Shown: one piece after another, positions 54,834 through 64,000 of the stretch
Layout: every line of letters begins with the position of its first letter
Numbering within the stretch: the stretch's first letter is position 1
Assembly (NCBI GenBank): GCA_963748095.1
Contig: CAVVIO010000019.1
Span: forward strand, 62,001-126,000
Length of the DNA stretch: 64,000 nucleotides
Direction: 5' to 3'
DNA from: CAVVIO01 sp963748095
GTDB lineage: Bacteria > Bacteroidota > Bacteroidia > Bacteroidales > UBA10428
The notes under the pieces: model-generated
What the model was told of the DNA's origin: nothing
The model's database searches: none
What the model saw: only the letters and a program-made list of their open reading frames with translations
Translations under genes and position numbers: made by a program

Positions 54834-55292
54834 TTAACTCAGCATAATTTGCCCACCCGTTACCGGAATAGCCTGGTCAGTTTCATATTGTTGATTAATT
54901 ACGTAATAAATTGCTCTCATCACATCTTCCACCCGACACCCCCTTCCTGCCGGCACCTGGCTTTCGTAGTAACATTTTACATCGTCAATGGTTTTTGCCC
55001 CGGGCACTTTCCCGGTCTGAAGATACTGAACAAACAATCCTTTTTTCGGATCTGACCACAACGGGCCCTCAAAGAAGTTTCCCGGACATATAGAATTTAC
55101 TTTAATATTATAAGTCATCAATTCCAATGCAAACGACTGGGTAAGTCCAATACCCCCAAATTTACCTCCTGCATAGGTGAAATTTTTATTACTCCCTTTT
55201 AATCCCGATTTCGAGTTAATCTGAATAATATCGAAAAACGCAGATTTGTCTGCTCTATGCTGAAGTTTCATAATAGGTGCAACCACTTTCAA
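54834..55292 (-). pseudogene. SrlD-like short-chain dehydrogenase, N-terminally truncated
   Basis: The 152-residue frame, which begins at a TTG codon, matches only the C-terminal part of SrlD-type (sorbitol-6-phosphate dehydrogenase) SDRs. It includes the catalytic IQINSKSGLKGS serine, the YAGGKFGG Tyr/Lys pair, and the VTGGQIM end. The N-terminal Rossmann half with the TGxxxGxG NAD motif is missing. In-frame upstream sequence meets a TAA stop about eight codons before, and no N-terminal half is found in any frame to 55800. A start by deletion rather than sequencing error is likely. It cannot bind NAD in the usual way. Confidence 0.8.
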
Positions 55293-55800
55293 ACCAAAAA
55301 ATATCCGGTGTAATTAATTTTATACCCTTTCAATATCAGGTACTCATTCTCTTGAATAAAATGGAAATTGAAATATTTACATTTCAATAATTTGAAATGT
55401 TTTACAGGAAAATTTTCAAATATATAACTTCTGATGAACAGCACATATTCAAATTATTTAAGAAATAAAAAAAGGATTGGTATATATTAATTTGTCGGTC
55501 TCAGGTTTTTTTCATTATTTTAGTGTTTAATATCAAAACACATAAACACTACTAAACATATGTCCTTCTTAAATAATTGTGGAGATATATAAGAGATCAG
55601 CAATTTAGATCCCCGACTGATTAGGTTTTACAGGAAGGACAACTCATATTAAGTTTTCGTTGCTAAGGTTTATTTTAATCAATGAATAAACCAGGGAAGG
55701 TTTATTCTTGCAATTCTTCGGATTTCTGTAATTTTATAATGCAGACAATCCATACGGTTTTACAGAAATGCAGGAATAAAATCTTTTAATGCTTTAAAAG
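55293..55800. other. Divergent gap between SDR remnant and ECF sigma gene
   Basis: No gene or further SDR remnant is seen. It contains an inverted repeat, ATTGAAAT (55367-55374) / ATTTCAAT (55381-55388), and AT-rich DNA that should carry the sigma gene promoter. Confidence 0.4.
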
Positions 55801-56364
55801 ATGAACTATTCTGAACAGGAACTATTTCTTAAAATAAAGCATAATGATATCAAAGCTTTTGATTCATTATTTAAAAGTTATTATGCCGGATTGCACAGAT
55901 TTGCAGTTGATATACTGAAAAACAGCGAAGCAGCAGAAGAAATTGTTCAGGATACCTTTGTAAAATTATGGTTCAAACGCTCCGAACTGGTGATCAAATC
56001 TTCTTTAAAAGCCTACATGTACAAGATGATCTATAACCGTTGCCTGAATTACATCAGGGATCATTTTACTCCAAATAAACATATTTCATTGGAAGACATT
56101 CAACTCCGTATAGAATTATTGAATTTAAAATCGGATGATGAAATATTTGAAAAATTGCTTACCGATGAGATGGAAAAGGAATTGACTGAAGCAATTGGTA
56201 AATTGCCTTCACAATGTCGTGAAGTATTTAAGTTATGCCGTTTTGAGGGATTCACTTATATCGAAACAGCCGATAAATTAAACATCTCTGTCAGTACAGT
56301 CAAAACCCAGGTTTCCCGGGCTATAGAAAAATTAAAACCTGTACTTGATAAATATACTAATTAG
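55801..56364 (+). CDS. ECF RNA polymerase sigma factor
   Basis: This 187-residue sigma-70 family member has region 2 (AAEEIVQDTFVKLWFKRSEL, about 46-65) and region 4 (FEGFTYIETADKLNISVSTV, about 150-169). It is divergent in sequence from the sigma factor at 49888-50454. It starts the second Sus-type locus, 117 bp before fecR, and is expected to be held by that FecR. Confidence 0.95.
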   Translation: MNYSEQELFLKIKHNDIKAFDSLFKSYYAGLHRFAVDILKNSEAAEEIVQDTFVKLWFKRSELVIKSSLKAYMYKMIYNRCLNYIRDHFTPNKHISLEDIQLRIELLNLKSDDEIFEKLLTDEMEKELTEAIGKLPSQCREVFKLCRFEGFTYIETADKLNISVSTVKTQVSRAIEKLKPVLDKYTN

Positions 56365-56481
56365 TAGATCGCTCATTATTTGCACATTATAATAATTAAC
56401 GCATTTAAATATTATAATTTTTAAAATTTTGTAGTCCTAATTAAATCATTTCGTGTCATTATAGTGTAGAAAGATATTGCT

Positions 56482-57669
56482 ATGCCTCAACAAAAAAATT
56501 CAAAGTCAGTAATGGATGAACTGATAATTCAATTTTTTTTCGGAAAAACTTCTTCTGAAGAAGAAATTGCATTAAAGAATTGGATATCAGAAAATGAACA
56601 GAATGCGAAATATTTCGAAAATAAGAGGAATAACTGGATAGCCACTTCACAAATGCAGTCTCGCCCAGGGAAAAACGAGGATGAAGTACTTCATAGCATT
56701 CATGAAAGAATAATAGAAAAAGAAAACAGGTTTAAACGAAACCGTTATACACAAAATCGGGCCAAAATTCCACAATTCGTAAAAATAGCGGCAGCAATAT
56801 TAATTGTTTTTATCCTCGGAAGTGGGAGCACATTGCTCATTTATAAAAATATTATAGAACAGAATAAAGTTACCACATGTCTTTACGAAGCTCCAAAAGG
56901 TTCGCGCGCAAAGGCTATTTTACCCGATGGAACAAATATATGGCTGAATGCAGGAAGTAAACTGATATATAAAACCGACTTCAATAAAACCAGCAGAAAT
57001 GTAAAACTTATTGGAGAAGCTTATTTTCATGTAAAAACAAACCCGTCAAAACCTTTTATAGTAGATGCAAACGGGTTGCAGGTAAAAGCGTTTGGCACTT
57101 CATTTAATGTTAAAGCTTATCCTGAGGAAAATAAAATTACAACTACTCTGGTTGAAGGAAAAGTAGAAATTGAGGGGAAAAATTATAATGATAAACTTTT
57201 CTCCATCAAGATGAATCCACGTGAAAAAGTTATTTACTATAAAGATATTAAACAAGTTAAAAGATCAGGTTCCAGTAAAATAACCGATAATAAAAAACTA
57301 AAAAATTCAGGAATTGAAAAGATGAAATCCATTCCGAAAAGTATTGCACCGGTAGATTATGATATAAATGTAAAAACCGTACTATATACCTCCTGGAAGG
57401 ATAAAAGATGGGTTGTTGAATCAGAGGAACTGGATAACCTGGCAGTAATGCTGGAAAGACGATACAACGTGAATATTTCATTCTCAAATAATGAATTAAA
57501 AAAATACCGGTTCTCCGGCACTATCGAAAATGAAACCCTCGAACAGATTTTTAACATAATGAGTCTTACAATTCCTTTATCATTTGATATTGATAAAGGA
57601 AATGTAGTCCTGAAAATTGATCCTAAATTAAAAGCAAAATATAAATCTGCTTATCAGAAAACTTTATAA
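56482..57669 (+). CDS. FecR-family anti-sigma factor
   Basis: This 395-residue protein has a cytoplasmic part (1-98), a membrane helix (about 99-115, IAAAILIVFILG), a FecR domain (about 140-240, ILPDGTNIWLNAGSKLIYK, GEAYFHV) and a C-terminal DUF4974 domain (about 318-388). A basic linker of about 50 residues (SKITDNKKLKNSGIEKMK) separates the two periplasmic domains. It links the SusC STN domain to the sigma factor of the same locus. Confidence 0.95.
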   Translation: MPQQKNSKSVMDELIIQFFFGKTSSEEEIALKNWISENEQNAKYFENKRNNWIATSQMQSRPGKNEDEVLHSIHERIIEKENRFKRNRYTQNRAKIPQFVKIAAAILIVFILGSGSTLLIYKNIIEQNKVTTCLYEAPKGSRAKAILPDGTNIWLNAGSKLIYKTDFNKTSRNVKLIGEAYFHVKTNPSKPFIVDANGLQVKAFGTSFNVKAYPEENKITTTLVEGKVEIEGKNYNDKLFSIKMNPREKVIYYKDIKQVKRSGSSKITDNKKLKNSGIEKMKSIPKSIAPVDYDINVKTVLYTSWKDKRWVVESEELDNLAVMLERRYNVNISFSNNELKKYRFSGTIENETLEQIFNIMSLTIPLSFDIDKGNVVLKIDPKLKAKYKSAYQKTL

Positions 57670-57851
57670 CTAAATAATGAACCCAAAATGTTTAACCTAA
57701 CTAAAAAATGACAACCATGATTGACCATTTCCCATAACAAAAAGAATTGGGACTTAAATAAAGCCCCAATTCCGGATTATTTTCTTTAATGATATTCTAC
57801 TAGGAATAGAATACCAACTAAAAAAATTATTAATCACTCAAATACAAAAAT

Positions 57852-60800
57852 ATGAAAAAATTTTGTAATAGGATTGTATTGTTGCTTTTTAACACCAACA
57901 ACAAAACCTTAATTATCATGAAATTTGCTATCCTACTAACCTTATTTTGTACACTACCTGTATCTGCTTCGCTTTACTCGCAGGATACAAAACTGAATTT
58001 ATCTGCAAAAGATAAAACACTCCGTGAAGTAATAAAGATGATCGAAAATCATAGTGACTTTCGGTTTTTCTTTAGTGATGATTACGTCGATCTAAACAAA
58101 AAAATTGACCTTACAGTCAAAAATAAAAACATCAAAGATGTATTAACTGATTTGTTAGTCGATGGTACAGTGACTTATAAAGTCCTGGATAATAATGTAA
58201 TTGTAATAACACCAAATGCTAAAAAACAAACCAATGAGATTTCCGGAACGATTACCGATGCTCAGAGCGGGGACCCATTACCCAGCGTCAACATTCTGAT
58301 TAAAGGAACAACAAAGGGGACGGTTTCTGATCTGAAAGGTAATTATACGATAGCTGCCAACCCGGGCGAAACACTTGTTTTCAGTTACATCGGTTATCTA
58401 TCTGAAGAAGTTGTAGTTTCGAGCCAGACAGAGGTGAATATTAAGTTGGCTCCCGATCTTCAGCAATTGGATGAAATTGTGGTAGTAGGTTATGGAGCTG
58501 TTAAAAAACGCGACCTCACAGGTTCTGTCAGCAGCATGAACAATGAAATGGTAACATCCAAAGGTACTGCAAGCCCAATGTCGGCCGTTCAGGGGCAGGC
58601 TGCCGGAGTTGACATTTCTGCATCTACCGGACGTGCAGGAGAAAACTATAAAATTCAGATCCGTGGTGTCAACACACTTTCTACAGGAACAGCCAGGGAT
58701 CCGCTATACGTTGTTGACGGGATATTTACTGATAATATAAATTTTCTCAATCCCCAGGAAATCGAACGTATCGACATTTTGAAAGACGCCTCTTCGACAG
58801 CAATCTACGGATCGAGAGGGTCAAATGGTGTAGTTATAGTTACTACACGAAGAGGCAGTGATATTAAATCAAAAGCCGAGATTTCTTATGACGGGTATTA
58901 TGGAGTACGTCAGGTTGCCAGAATGCCCGATTTTATGAGTGGTGATCGCTGGTGGGAATATCGTCAGGATGCATATGTTACAGGTTATGAACTGAGTGGA
59001 GCAACTAATTACAGAGATGATGTATTAAGTACCACGCAATATAGTACTAGTTCTGTCCTCAGGGATCGTATTGACAATAAAGACTATACCGACTGGCCTT
59101 CTTTATTCCAGCGGACAGGTAATCAACAAAATCATTTCCTTACCATTTCCGGACAAAGAAATGATGTATCTTACATCATCGGGATTGGATACCAGGATGA
59201 AAAGGGAAACATTACCAGGGAATGGAATAAAAAATACAATTTAAAAGCTAGCATTGTCAACAAAATCTCTGACAAATGGAATTCCGGGATAAATATTAAT
59301 TTATCTTACGGAGAATTGGAAATGGGTAACCCAACGGCAATCCAGACAGCATATAGAATGGCTCCGTTGCTTGCACCCTACGATTCAACAGGAGCCTTGG
59401 TTTTCCAACCGGGTAAATATGCCGGGATTAGTTTTACCAGTAGTGTTAATCCTTTATGGAATCAAAATGACGCATATGATAATACAAATACATTCCAGGG
59501 ATTATCCAATATATACCTGGAATTTAAACCTGTTCAATGGATATCTTTGAAATCCACTCTTTCCACAGGTATTAAAAATATAAGAAATGGACAGTATTTT
59601 GGTTCTCATACGTCCCAAAGGACTTTAAAGGATCCGTCAGCGTCCTTAAATAAATCAACATATTTTGATTATACATGGGATAATCAGTTAAATGTTACAA
59701 AAGAATTCAACGGACATAGTTTCAATTTCATGGGGATGCAAAGTGTTTATTATACCAGGTATGAAAATTCTTTTATAAATGTTCAGAATTTACCCTATGA
59801 TTCCAAGTTTGATAATCTTGGTTCAGCAACAACCATAGATGGTGTTGGAAGTTTATATCAGAAAACGACCCTGGTTTCATTAATAACCAGATTGAATTAT
59901 GCCTACAAGGATAAATACCTGGTCACTATTTCTGATCGATGGGATGGTTCCTCAAAATTAGCGGCAGGTCATCAATGGACCTCTTTCCCGTCTTTCGCGC
60001 TGGCCTGGCGGGTATCGGCTGAAGATTTTATGCAATCCCTCGATTTCCTGTCAAGTCTGAAAGCACGTGTCAGTTATGGATTTGTTGGAAATGATAATAT
60101 TCCTCCATATCTTACTCAGTCCAATGCCGGATTAGTGAGAAAATATGATTTTCTTGGCGTTTACTCGCCCGGAAATGAATCAACGGGACTGGCCAATAAA
60201 GTACTTACCTGGGAAAGATCGCATGAACTGGATGCCGGATTGGATTTTGGATTTATCCAGGGCAGAATTTATGGTACCGTCGATTTCTACAATAAATTAT
60301 CAGAAAAACTTCTGATGCAGCGAAAACTCCCATTCGAATCTGGCTGGAACCTTATTTGGGATAATGTTGGTTCTGTTAGAAATAAAGGTGTGGAATTATC
60401 TCTGACAACAGTTAATATAGATTCGAAAAACTTCAACTGGACAACCTCCTTCAATTTTTCGAAGAATAAAAATGAAATCGTTGAATTATATGGTGAGAAG
60501 GTAGATGATATAGGTAATAACTGGTTTATTGGTAACCCTGTAAATGTTATTTATAACTATAATATGATCGGGATTTGGCAGGAATCTGAACGGGCCCAGG
60601 CTCTTACTTATGGCCAGTTACCGGGCCAGGCAAAAGTTTTAGACGCCGACAACAGTGGCGCTATTGAAGCCGGTAAAGATAAGATGATACTTGGCTCTCC
60701 TGATCCGGACTGGATTGGAGGTTTTTCGACAACAGTACAATTTAAAAACTTCGACCTTTCGGGTTCACTGTATACAAAACAAGGTGTTTTCCTGTTAAGC

Positions 60801-61187
60801 TACTTTCATCAGAATTTTGCAAATGTTGATGACAGGGGCAGGCAAAAATTCGACATTAATTTTTATATGCCGGCAAATGAAATGACTCCTGCACATGCAT
60901 CCAATGAATATCCGCAGCCGAAAAATGTGGGACCTTATTACCAGGACGTAGGATATTACAGAGATGCTTCCTTTGTGAAAGTGAAGAATATTTCTTTGGG
61001 TTATACCTTCGACAATACACTGGTAAAAAAGATGTCTCTGAACAGCTTGCGATTGTATGTAAACGTGTTGAATCCATTTGTATTTACCAAGTACGACGGG
61101 TTTGATCCGGAATGGGCAGACGCAACCTATGCCAACGGAGGTGTAAGTTCGGTTACATACCAGTTTGGTGTAAATGTGAAGTTTTAA
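57852..61187 (+). CDS. SusC/RagA TonB-dependent transporter with STN domain
   Basis: This 1111-residue outer-membrane transporter has an extended N-terminus followed by the signal helix (MKFAILLTLFCTLPVSASLY), an STN domain (about 55-120), a CarboxypepD_reg-like domain (about 130-205), the plug with GYGAVKKRDLTGSVSS, and a barrel ending in VNVKF. It belongs to a sigma/FecR-controlled locus. Only susD follows, and no hydrolase is encoded in the same operon, so the substrate is open. Confidence 0.95.
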   Translation: MKKFCNRIVLLLFNTNNKTLIIMKFAILLTLFCTLPVSASLYSQDTKLNLSAKDKTLREVIKMIENHSDFRFFFSDDYVDLNKKIDLTVKNKNIKDVLTDLLVDGTVTYKVLDNNVIVITPNAKKQTNEISGTITDAQSGDPLPSVNILIKGTTKGTVSDLKGNYTIAANPGETLVFSYIGYLSEEVVVSSQTEVNIKLAPDLQQLDEIVVVGYGAVKKRDLTGSVSSMNNEMVTSKGTASPMSAVQGQAAGVDISASTGRAGENYKIQIRGVNTLSTGTARDPLYVVDGIFTDNINFLNPQEIERIDILKDASSTAIYGSRGSNGVVIVTTRRGSDIKSKAEISYDGYYGVRQVARMPDFMSGDRWWEYRQDAYVTGYELSGATNYRDDVLSTTQYSTSSVLRDRIDNKDYTDWPSLFQRTGNQQNHFLTISGQRNDVSYIIGIGYQDEKGNITREWNKKYNLKASIVNKISDKWNSGININLSYGELEMGNPTAIQTAYRMAPLLAPYDSTGALVFQPGKYAGISFTSSVNPLWNQNDAYDNTNTFQGLSNIYLEFKPVQWISLKSTLSTGIKNIRNGQYFGSHTSQRTLKDPSASLNKSTYFDYTWDNQLNVTKEFNGHSFNFMGMQSVYYTRYENSFINVQNLPYDSKFDNLGSATTIDGVGSLYQKTTLVSLITRLNYAYKDKYLVTISDRWDGSSKLAAGHQWTSFPSFALAWRVSAEDFMQSLDFLSSLKARVSYGFVGNDNIPPYLTQSNAGLVRKYDFLGVYSPGNESTGLANKVLTWERSHELDAGLDFGFIQGRIYGTVDFYNKLSEKLLMQRKLPFESGWNLIWDNVGSVRNKGVELSLTTVNIDSKNFNWTTSFNFSKNKNEIVELYGEKVDDIGNNWFIGNPVNVIYNYNMIGIWQESERAQALTYGQLPGQAKVLDADNSGAIEAGKDKMILGSPDPDWIGGFSTTVQFKNFDLSGSLYTKQGVFLLSYFHQNFANVDDRGRQKFDINFYMPANEMTPAHASNEYPQPKNVGPYYQDVGYYRDASFVKVKNISLGYTFDNTLVKKMSLNSLRLYVNVLNPFVFTKYDGFDPEWADATYANGGVSSVTYQFGVNVKF

Positions 61188-61208
61188 CTTAACCTAAAAT
61201 TGCAAAAA

Positions 61209-62912
61209 ATGAAAAGATTATTATTTATAATAGGAATATTAGGTTTTCTCACTGTAAGTTGCGACAAATACCTTACAGAGGATAACCCGGGAAACGTTGT
61301 TTCTGAAGAGTTTTATCTAACGCAAAGCGGATATGAATCCCTTGTAAATACATGCTATTCACAGTTAAGAATAATTTATGGAAAAGCTCCCTGGATGTTT
61401 TGTGCCGGTACCGATTTATACGTAGAGGGCAGAAATCCTCAACCCGAAGGATTAAGCCAGTATCGTAACCTTACTCCTGAAGATACAATTGTGAGGAATC
61501 TTTATTACAATTGTTACCATGCCATACAAATGTGTAATACCGCATTGTATTACAACGATAAAACAGAACAAACCGATTTATTACCACAACGAAAAGGGGA
61601 AGTTGAATTTTTAAGAGCATATTTCTATTTCCTATTGGTACAAACATATGGAGGTGTAGCAATAAGCAATGATTACATAGAAGCACCTAAAACTTCTTTT
61701 GACAGAAATACGGCAGAAGAAGTGTATGCGGCTATTATTCAGGATTTGAAAGACGCATTGGACCTTGTGCCGGAATATACCGGCAGTTATGATGGCAGAG
61801 TAGATAAAAGAGCTGTTCGCCATTATCTTGCCAAAGTATATCTGACTAGAGGTTATGAAAGTTTCGGAACCTCTCAGGATTTTACGGATGCTGCTACTTT
61901 TGCAGATGCAGCTATTAATAGCCAATCCCTTAATATATCTTTTGAGGACTTGTTCTTCCCTGGAAATGAACTCAATGAAGAAGTAGTATTTTCTGTACAG
62001 TATGATCCGTCTTCTGTTACTGCAGCTTCACAAGAGACAAGTAACCTCACCTGGCACGGAAACTGGCAGAATGGTTACTTTGGCCCTTACCACGGAGGTG
62101 AAGGCGCTGCATATGGGTATCCATGGCAATCGTATAATTTATGTCCTGACATGGAACTGTTCGATCTGTTTACCGAAGATGACTCCCGGTTCAATGCTAC
62201 ATTCATGATTAATATTTATGGCGATTTCGAAGGGACTAAATACATCGGACGGTATTACGATTATTATGATAAAAGTGCCGACCGGGCAAATTTAAACATA
62301 GCATATTATTATGCACCAAAATGGGCTCCCGATACTGCTGCCTGGAGAGCTGCCGATCCGGCCCACCGCTCTGCAACAATAATTTATCCTTATTCCCAGG
62401 ACTGGGAAGCTGCTCCGACATCGAACAGAGACAACCAAACTCCGGGTATTAAGAAATTCGATGATCCGAAAAGTGAATTTGCTACTAACATCGGAACCAG
62501 TACCAGGGACTTATTCCTTGCCAGGCTGGGTGAAACATATCTGATCGCCGCAGAGGCTTATTTTAAAGCAGGTAGCATGGGAAATGCCGTAGACCGAATT
62601 AACGAAGTAAGAAGGCGTGCAGCCAATCCGAGTGCAGATTTATCAATTACTGCCAGTGATCTGAATATCGATTTTATATTGGATGAACGTGCCAGGGAAC
62701 TTGCCGGTGAATACCACAGATGGTTCGATCTGAAACGTACAGGAAAATTAATGGAAAGGGCTCATCTTTATAATAAAGATATTAAAAAGTGGTATGATCT
62801 CTCAATCGATCCTTTCCTGGGTACCGGCGGTAACTTTAAAATCTTGCGGCCAATTCCGCAGGCAGCCCTCGATCTGAATAAAGGGAATTATTCTCAGAAC
62901 CCTGGATATTAG
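61209..62912 (+). CDS. SusD/RagB family glycan-binding lipoprotein
   Basis: This 567-residue lipoprotein has signal MKRLLFIIGILGFLTVSC (Cys18). SusD features are SGYESLVNTCYSQLR near the start, KGEVEFLRAYFYFLLVQTYG in the TPR core, and LDERARELAGEYHRWFDLKRTG near the C-terminus. ATG 61209 was taken, as the TTG at 61200 would add only three residues. It is 21 bp after susC and followed by a strong terminator, so it ends the operon. Confidence 0.94.
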   Translation: MKRLLFIIGILGFLTVSCDKYLTEDNPGNVVSEEFYLTQSGYESLVNTCYSQLRIIYGKAPWMFCAGTDLYVEGRNPQPEGLSQYRNLTPEDTIVRNLYYNCYHAIQMCNTALYYNDKTEQTDLLPQRKGEVEFLRAYFYFLLVQTYGGVAISNDYIEAPKTSFDRNTAEEVYAAIIQDLKDALDLVPEYTGSYDGRVDKRAVRHYLAKVYLTRGYESFGTSQDFTDAATFADAAINSQSLNISFEDLFFPGNELNEEVVFSVQYDPSSVTAASQETSNLTWHGNWQNGYFGPYHGGEGAAYGYPWQSYNLCPDMELFDLFTEDDSRFNATFMINIYGDFEGTKYIGRYYDYYDKSADRANLNIAYYYAPKWAPDTAAWRAADPAHRSATIIYPYSQDWEAAPTSNRDNQTPGIKKFDDPKSEFATNIGTSTRDLFLARLGETYLIAAEAYFKAGSMGNAVDRINEVRRRAANPSADLSITASDLNIDFILDERARELAGEYHRWFDLKRTGKLMERAHLYNKDIKKWYDLSIDPFLGTGGNFKILRPIPQAALDLNKGNYSQNPGY

Positions 62913-63040
62913 ACAGCAATTGGCTTTATGATCTGTAATATCCTGACCAAACGTTTTCGGTATATAGGATTTATAAATAGGTAGAAACACTCTCATAAAA
63001 CTATCAGGCCAGGTATTACAGATCAAATTGTGTTTATTCA

Positions 63041-63090
63041 AGCAGCCTTATGAAACAAGAACATAAGGCTGCTTTTATTTTTTTATTAGT
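63041..63090 (+). terminator. Rho-independent terminator of the second Sus operon
   Basis: A perfect 12-bp stem AGCAGCCTTATG (63041-63052) / CATAAGGCTGCT (63062-63073) with a 9-base loop is followed by TTTATTTTTTTATT. It is placed 129 bp after the SusD stop. Confidence 0.9.
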
Positions 63091-63203
63091 CAGGATAATT
63101 GCAATAGGAAATCTATAAGCTTAAAGTTAAGATCCCTGAAAAATTTTCAGAAAATCCTTATGAGAAGATTTAATATTTTTAAAAATATACCAGAAATGGA
63201 ATT

Positions 63204-64000
63204 TCATTGACTGTTAATTATCACACGGTTCCCGCAATTCATACATTCCCCTTCCTGATTGATACCCGTTGTCTCAATTTGGTATCCGTTTCTTTTAATC
63301 AAAACCGAACGGCATTTATGACACCTGGTGTTCTGAAAATCTTTAAGGCTGATATTTCCTACATAAACATAATTCAATTTCTTTTTGGCAATCTGGTATA
63401 GTTTACTCAATGTATCCGCATCTGTCGATGGGATGTTCATTTTATACATGGGGTAATAGCGTGACAAATGCAGAACGGTATTTTTACCCAACTCACCGGA
63501 AATCCAGCTTACCATATCCCTGAATTCTTCTTCCTGATCATTTTGTGTGGGAATTACCAGGTTAGTTATTTCCAAATGTTTCTTATGTCCTGCTATTACT
63601 TTCAGTGCATGTTTTACCGGCTCCAAACCAGCCCCTGTCACATCTTTGTAAAACCGGTTATTAAAAGCTTTCAGATCAATATTAAAAGCATCCATGTATT
63701 TAAACAATTCAACGAGAGGCTCCTCGTTAATAAAGCCATTCGAGACCATCACATTTTTCATGCCTGCATCATGAATTTCTTTTGAAACATTTAATACATA
63801 TTCATACCAGACTGTAGGCTCGTTGTAAGTGTAAGCCACCCCAATATTCCGGGATCGCGAACGGGCTATATCCACAATTTTTGAAACTGTGTAGTGATTT
63901 TCGTATGGAAAATCATCCATATTGGCTTGTGAGATTTGCCAGTTCTGACAACATTTGCATCGCATATTGCATCCTACCGAACCGAGTGATAAAATCTGTG
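63204..64000 (-). CDS. AmrS-type radical SAM protein (AmmeMemoRadiSam system), partial
   Basis: The reverse-strand frame runs off the right edge, so the N-terminus is missing. The last bases give GCNMRCKCCQNW, the CxxxCxxC radical SAM cluster in the AmrS style (GCNxxCxxCQN). NEPTVWYEYV, SNGFINEEPL, NIDLKAF and LHLSRYYPMYKM are also typical of this family (formerly pyruvate-formate-lyase activating-like). The C-terminus has two CxxC-type pairs (CHKC, CMNC) that may bind metal. AmrS usually accompanies AmrA and AmrB; those genes, if present, lie outside the window. The exact reaction is unknown. Confidence 0.88.
   Translation of the reverse strand, partial: QILSLGSVGCNMRCKCCQNWQISQANMDDFPYENHYTVSKIVDIARSRSRNIGVAYTYNEPTVWYEYVLNVSKEIHDAGMKNVMVSNGFINEEPLVELFKYMDAFNIDLKAFNNRFYKDVTGAGLEPVKHALKVIAGHKKHLEITNLVIPTQNDQEEEFRDMVSWISGELGKNTVLHLSRYYPMYKMNIPSTDADTLSKLYQIAKKKLNYVYVGNISLKDFQNTRCHKCRSVLIKRNGYQIETTGINQEGECMNCGNRVIINSQ

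Overview
The window reads as a Bacteroidota chromosome segment. The evidence is two complete SusC/SusD pairs with SusC-type STN domains, two ECF sigma/FecR pairs, secreted CAZyme lipoproteins, a tricorn-type S41 protease and the general lack of Shine-Dalgarno sequences. Molybdenum/sulfur anaerobic redox genes plus plant-polysaccharide enzymes suggest a facultative or anaerobic member of the Bacteroidales/Marinilabiliales; this last placement is inference. No rRNA, tRNA, CRISPR array, transposase or phage gene was recognised.

Layout. 0-8 kb: housekeeping and transport (DUF4956-VTC pair cut by the left edge, rubredoxin, PepD peptidase, SLC13 transporter with CysQ, LTA-synthase-like membrane sulfatase). 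8-16.3 kb: a frameshifted GH9 endoglucanase in a probable operon with a Gfo/Idh oxidoreductase and a frameshifted aldo/keto reductase, then a SiaC-like protein, an enlarged NDK-like protein and a frameshifted LarA-like racemase. 16.3-22 kb: a reverse-strand sulfur redox operon with a molybdopterin catalytic subunit, Fe-S subunit, NrfD membrane subunit, two half-size YeeE/YedE transporters and a periplasmic rhodanese-fold protein. 22.5-25 kb: a second, intact GH9. 25.1-29.7 kb: a compact Mo-cofactor operon (mobA, mobB-like, moeA, short moaA, moaC, MOSC-MogA fusion) preceded by a strong candidate Moco/Tuco-type riboswitch. 30-36.7 kb: GH2 beta-galactosidase-like lipoprotein and tricorn-like protease. 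36.75-37.8 kb: a gene-free repeat region. 37.8-39.5 kb: two secreted proteins of unknown function. 39.6-50.5 kb: a polysaccharide utilisation locus (sigma, FecR, SusC, SusD, surface lipoprotein, frameshifted GH3). 50.9-52.75 kb: queuosine precursor operon (transporter, queC, queF) behind a preQ1-I riboswitch candidate. 52.9-55.3 kb: sugar-phosphate dehydrogenase operon containing a truncated SrlD-like gene. 55.8-62.9 kb: a second sigma/FecR/SusC/SusD locus on the forward strand. The right edge cuts an AmrS-type radical SAM gene.

How it fits together: the Moco operon can supply the cofactor for the adjacent Psr/Phs-like enzyme, whose probable substrates (polysulfide, thiosulfate or elemental sulfur) fit the YeeE-type importers and the rhodanese-fold protein of the same operon. 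The GH9, GH2, GH3 and Sus genes form a beta-glucan/plant-glycan degradation capacity. Six single-base insertions interrupt four otherwise well-conserved genes; all have the same sign and can be placed in short homopolymers, so either sequencing error or recent decay is possible.
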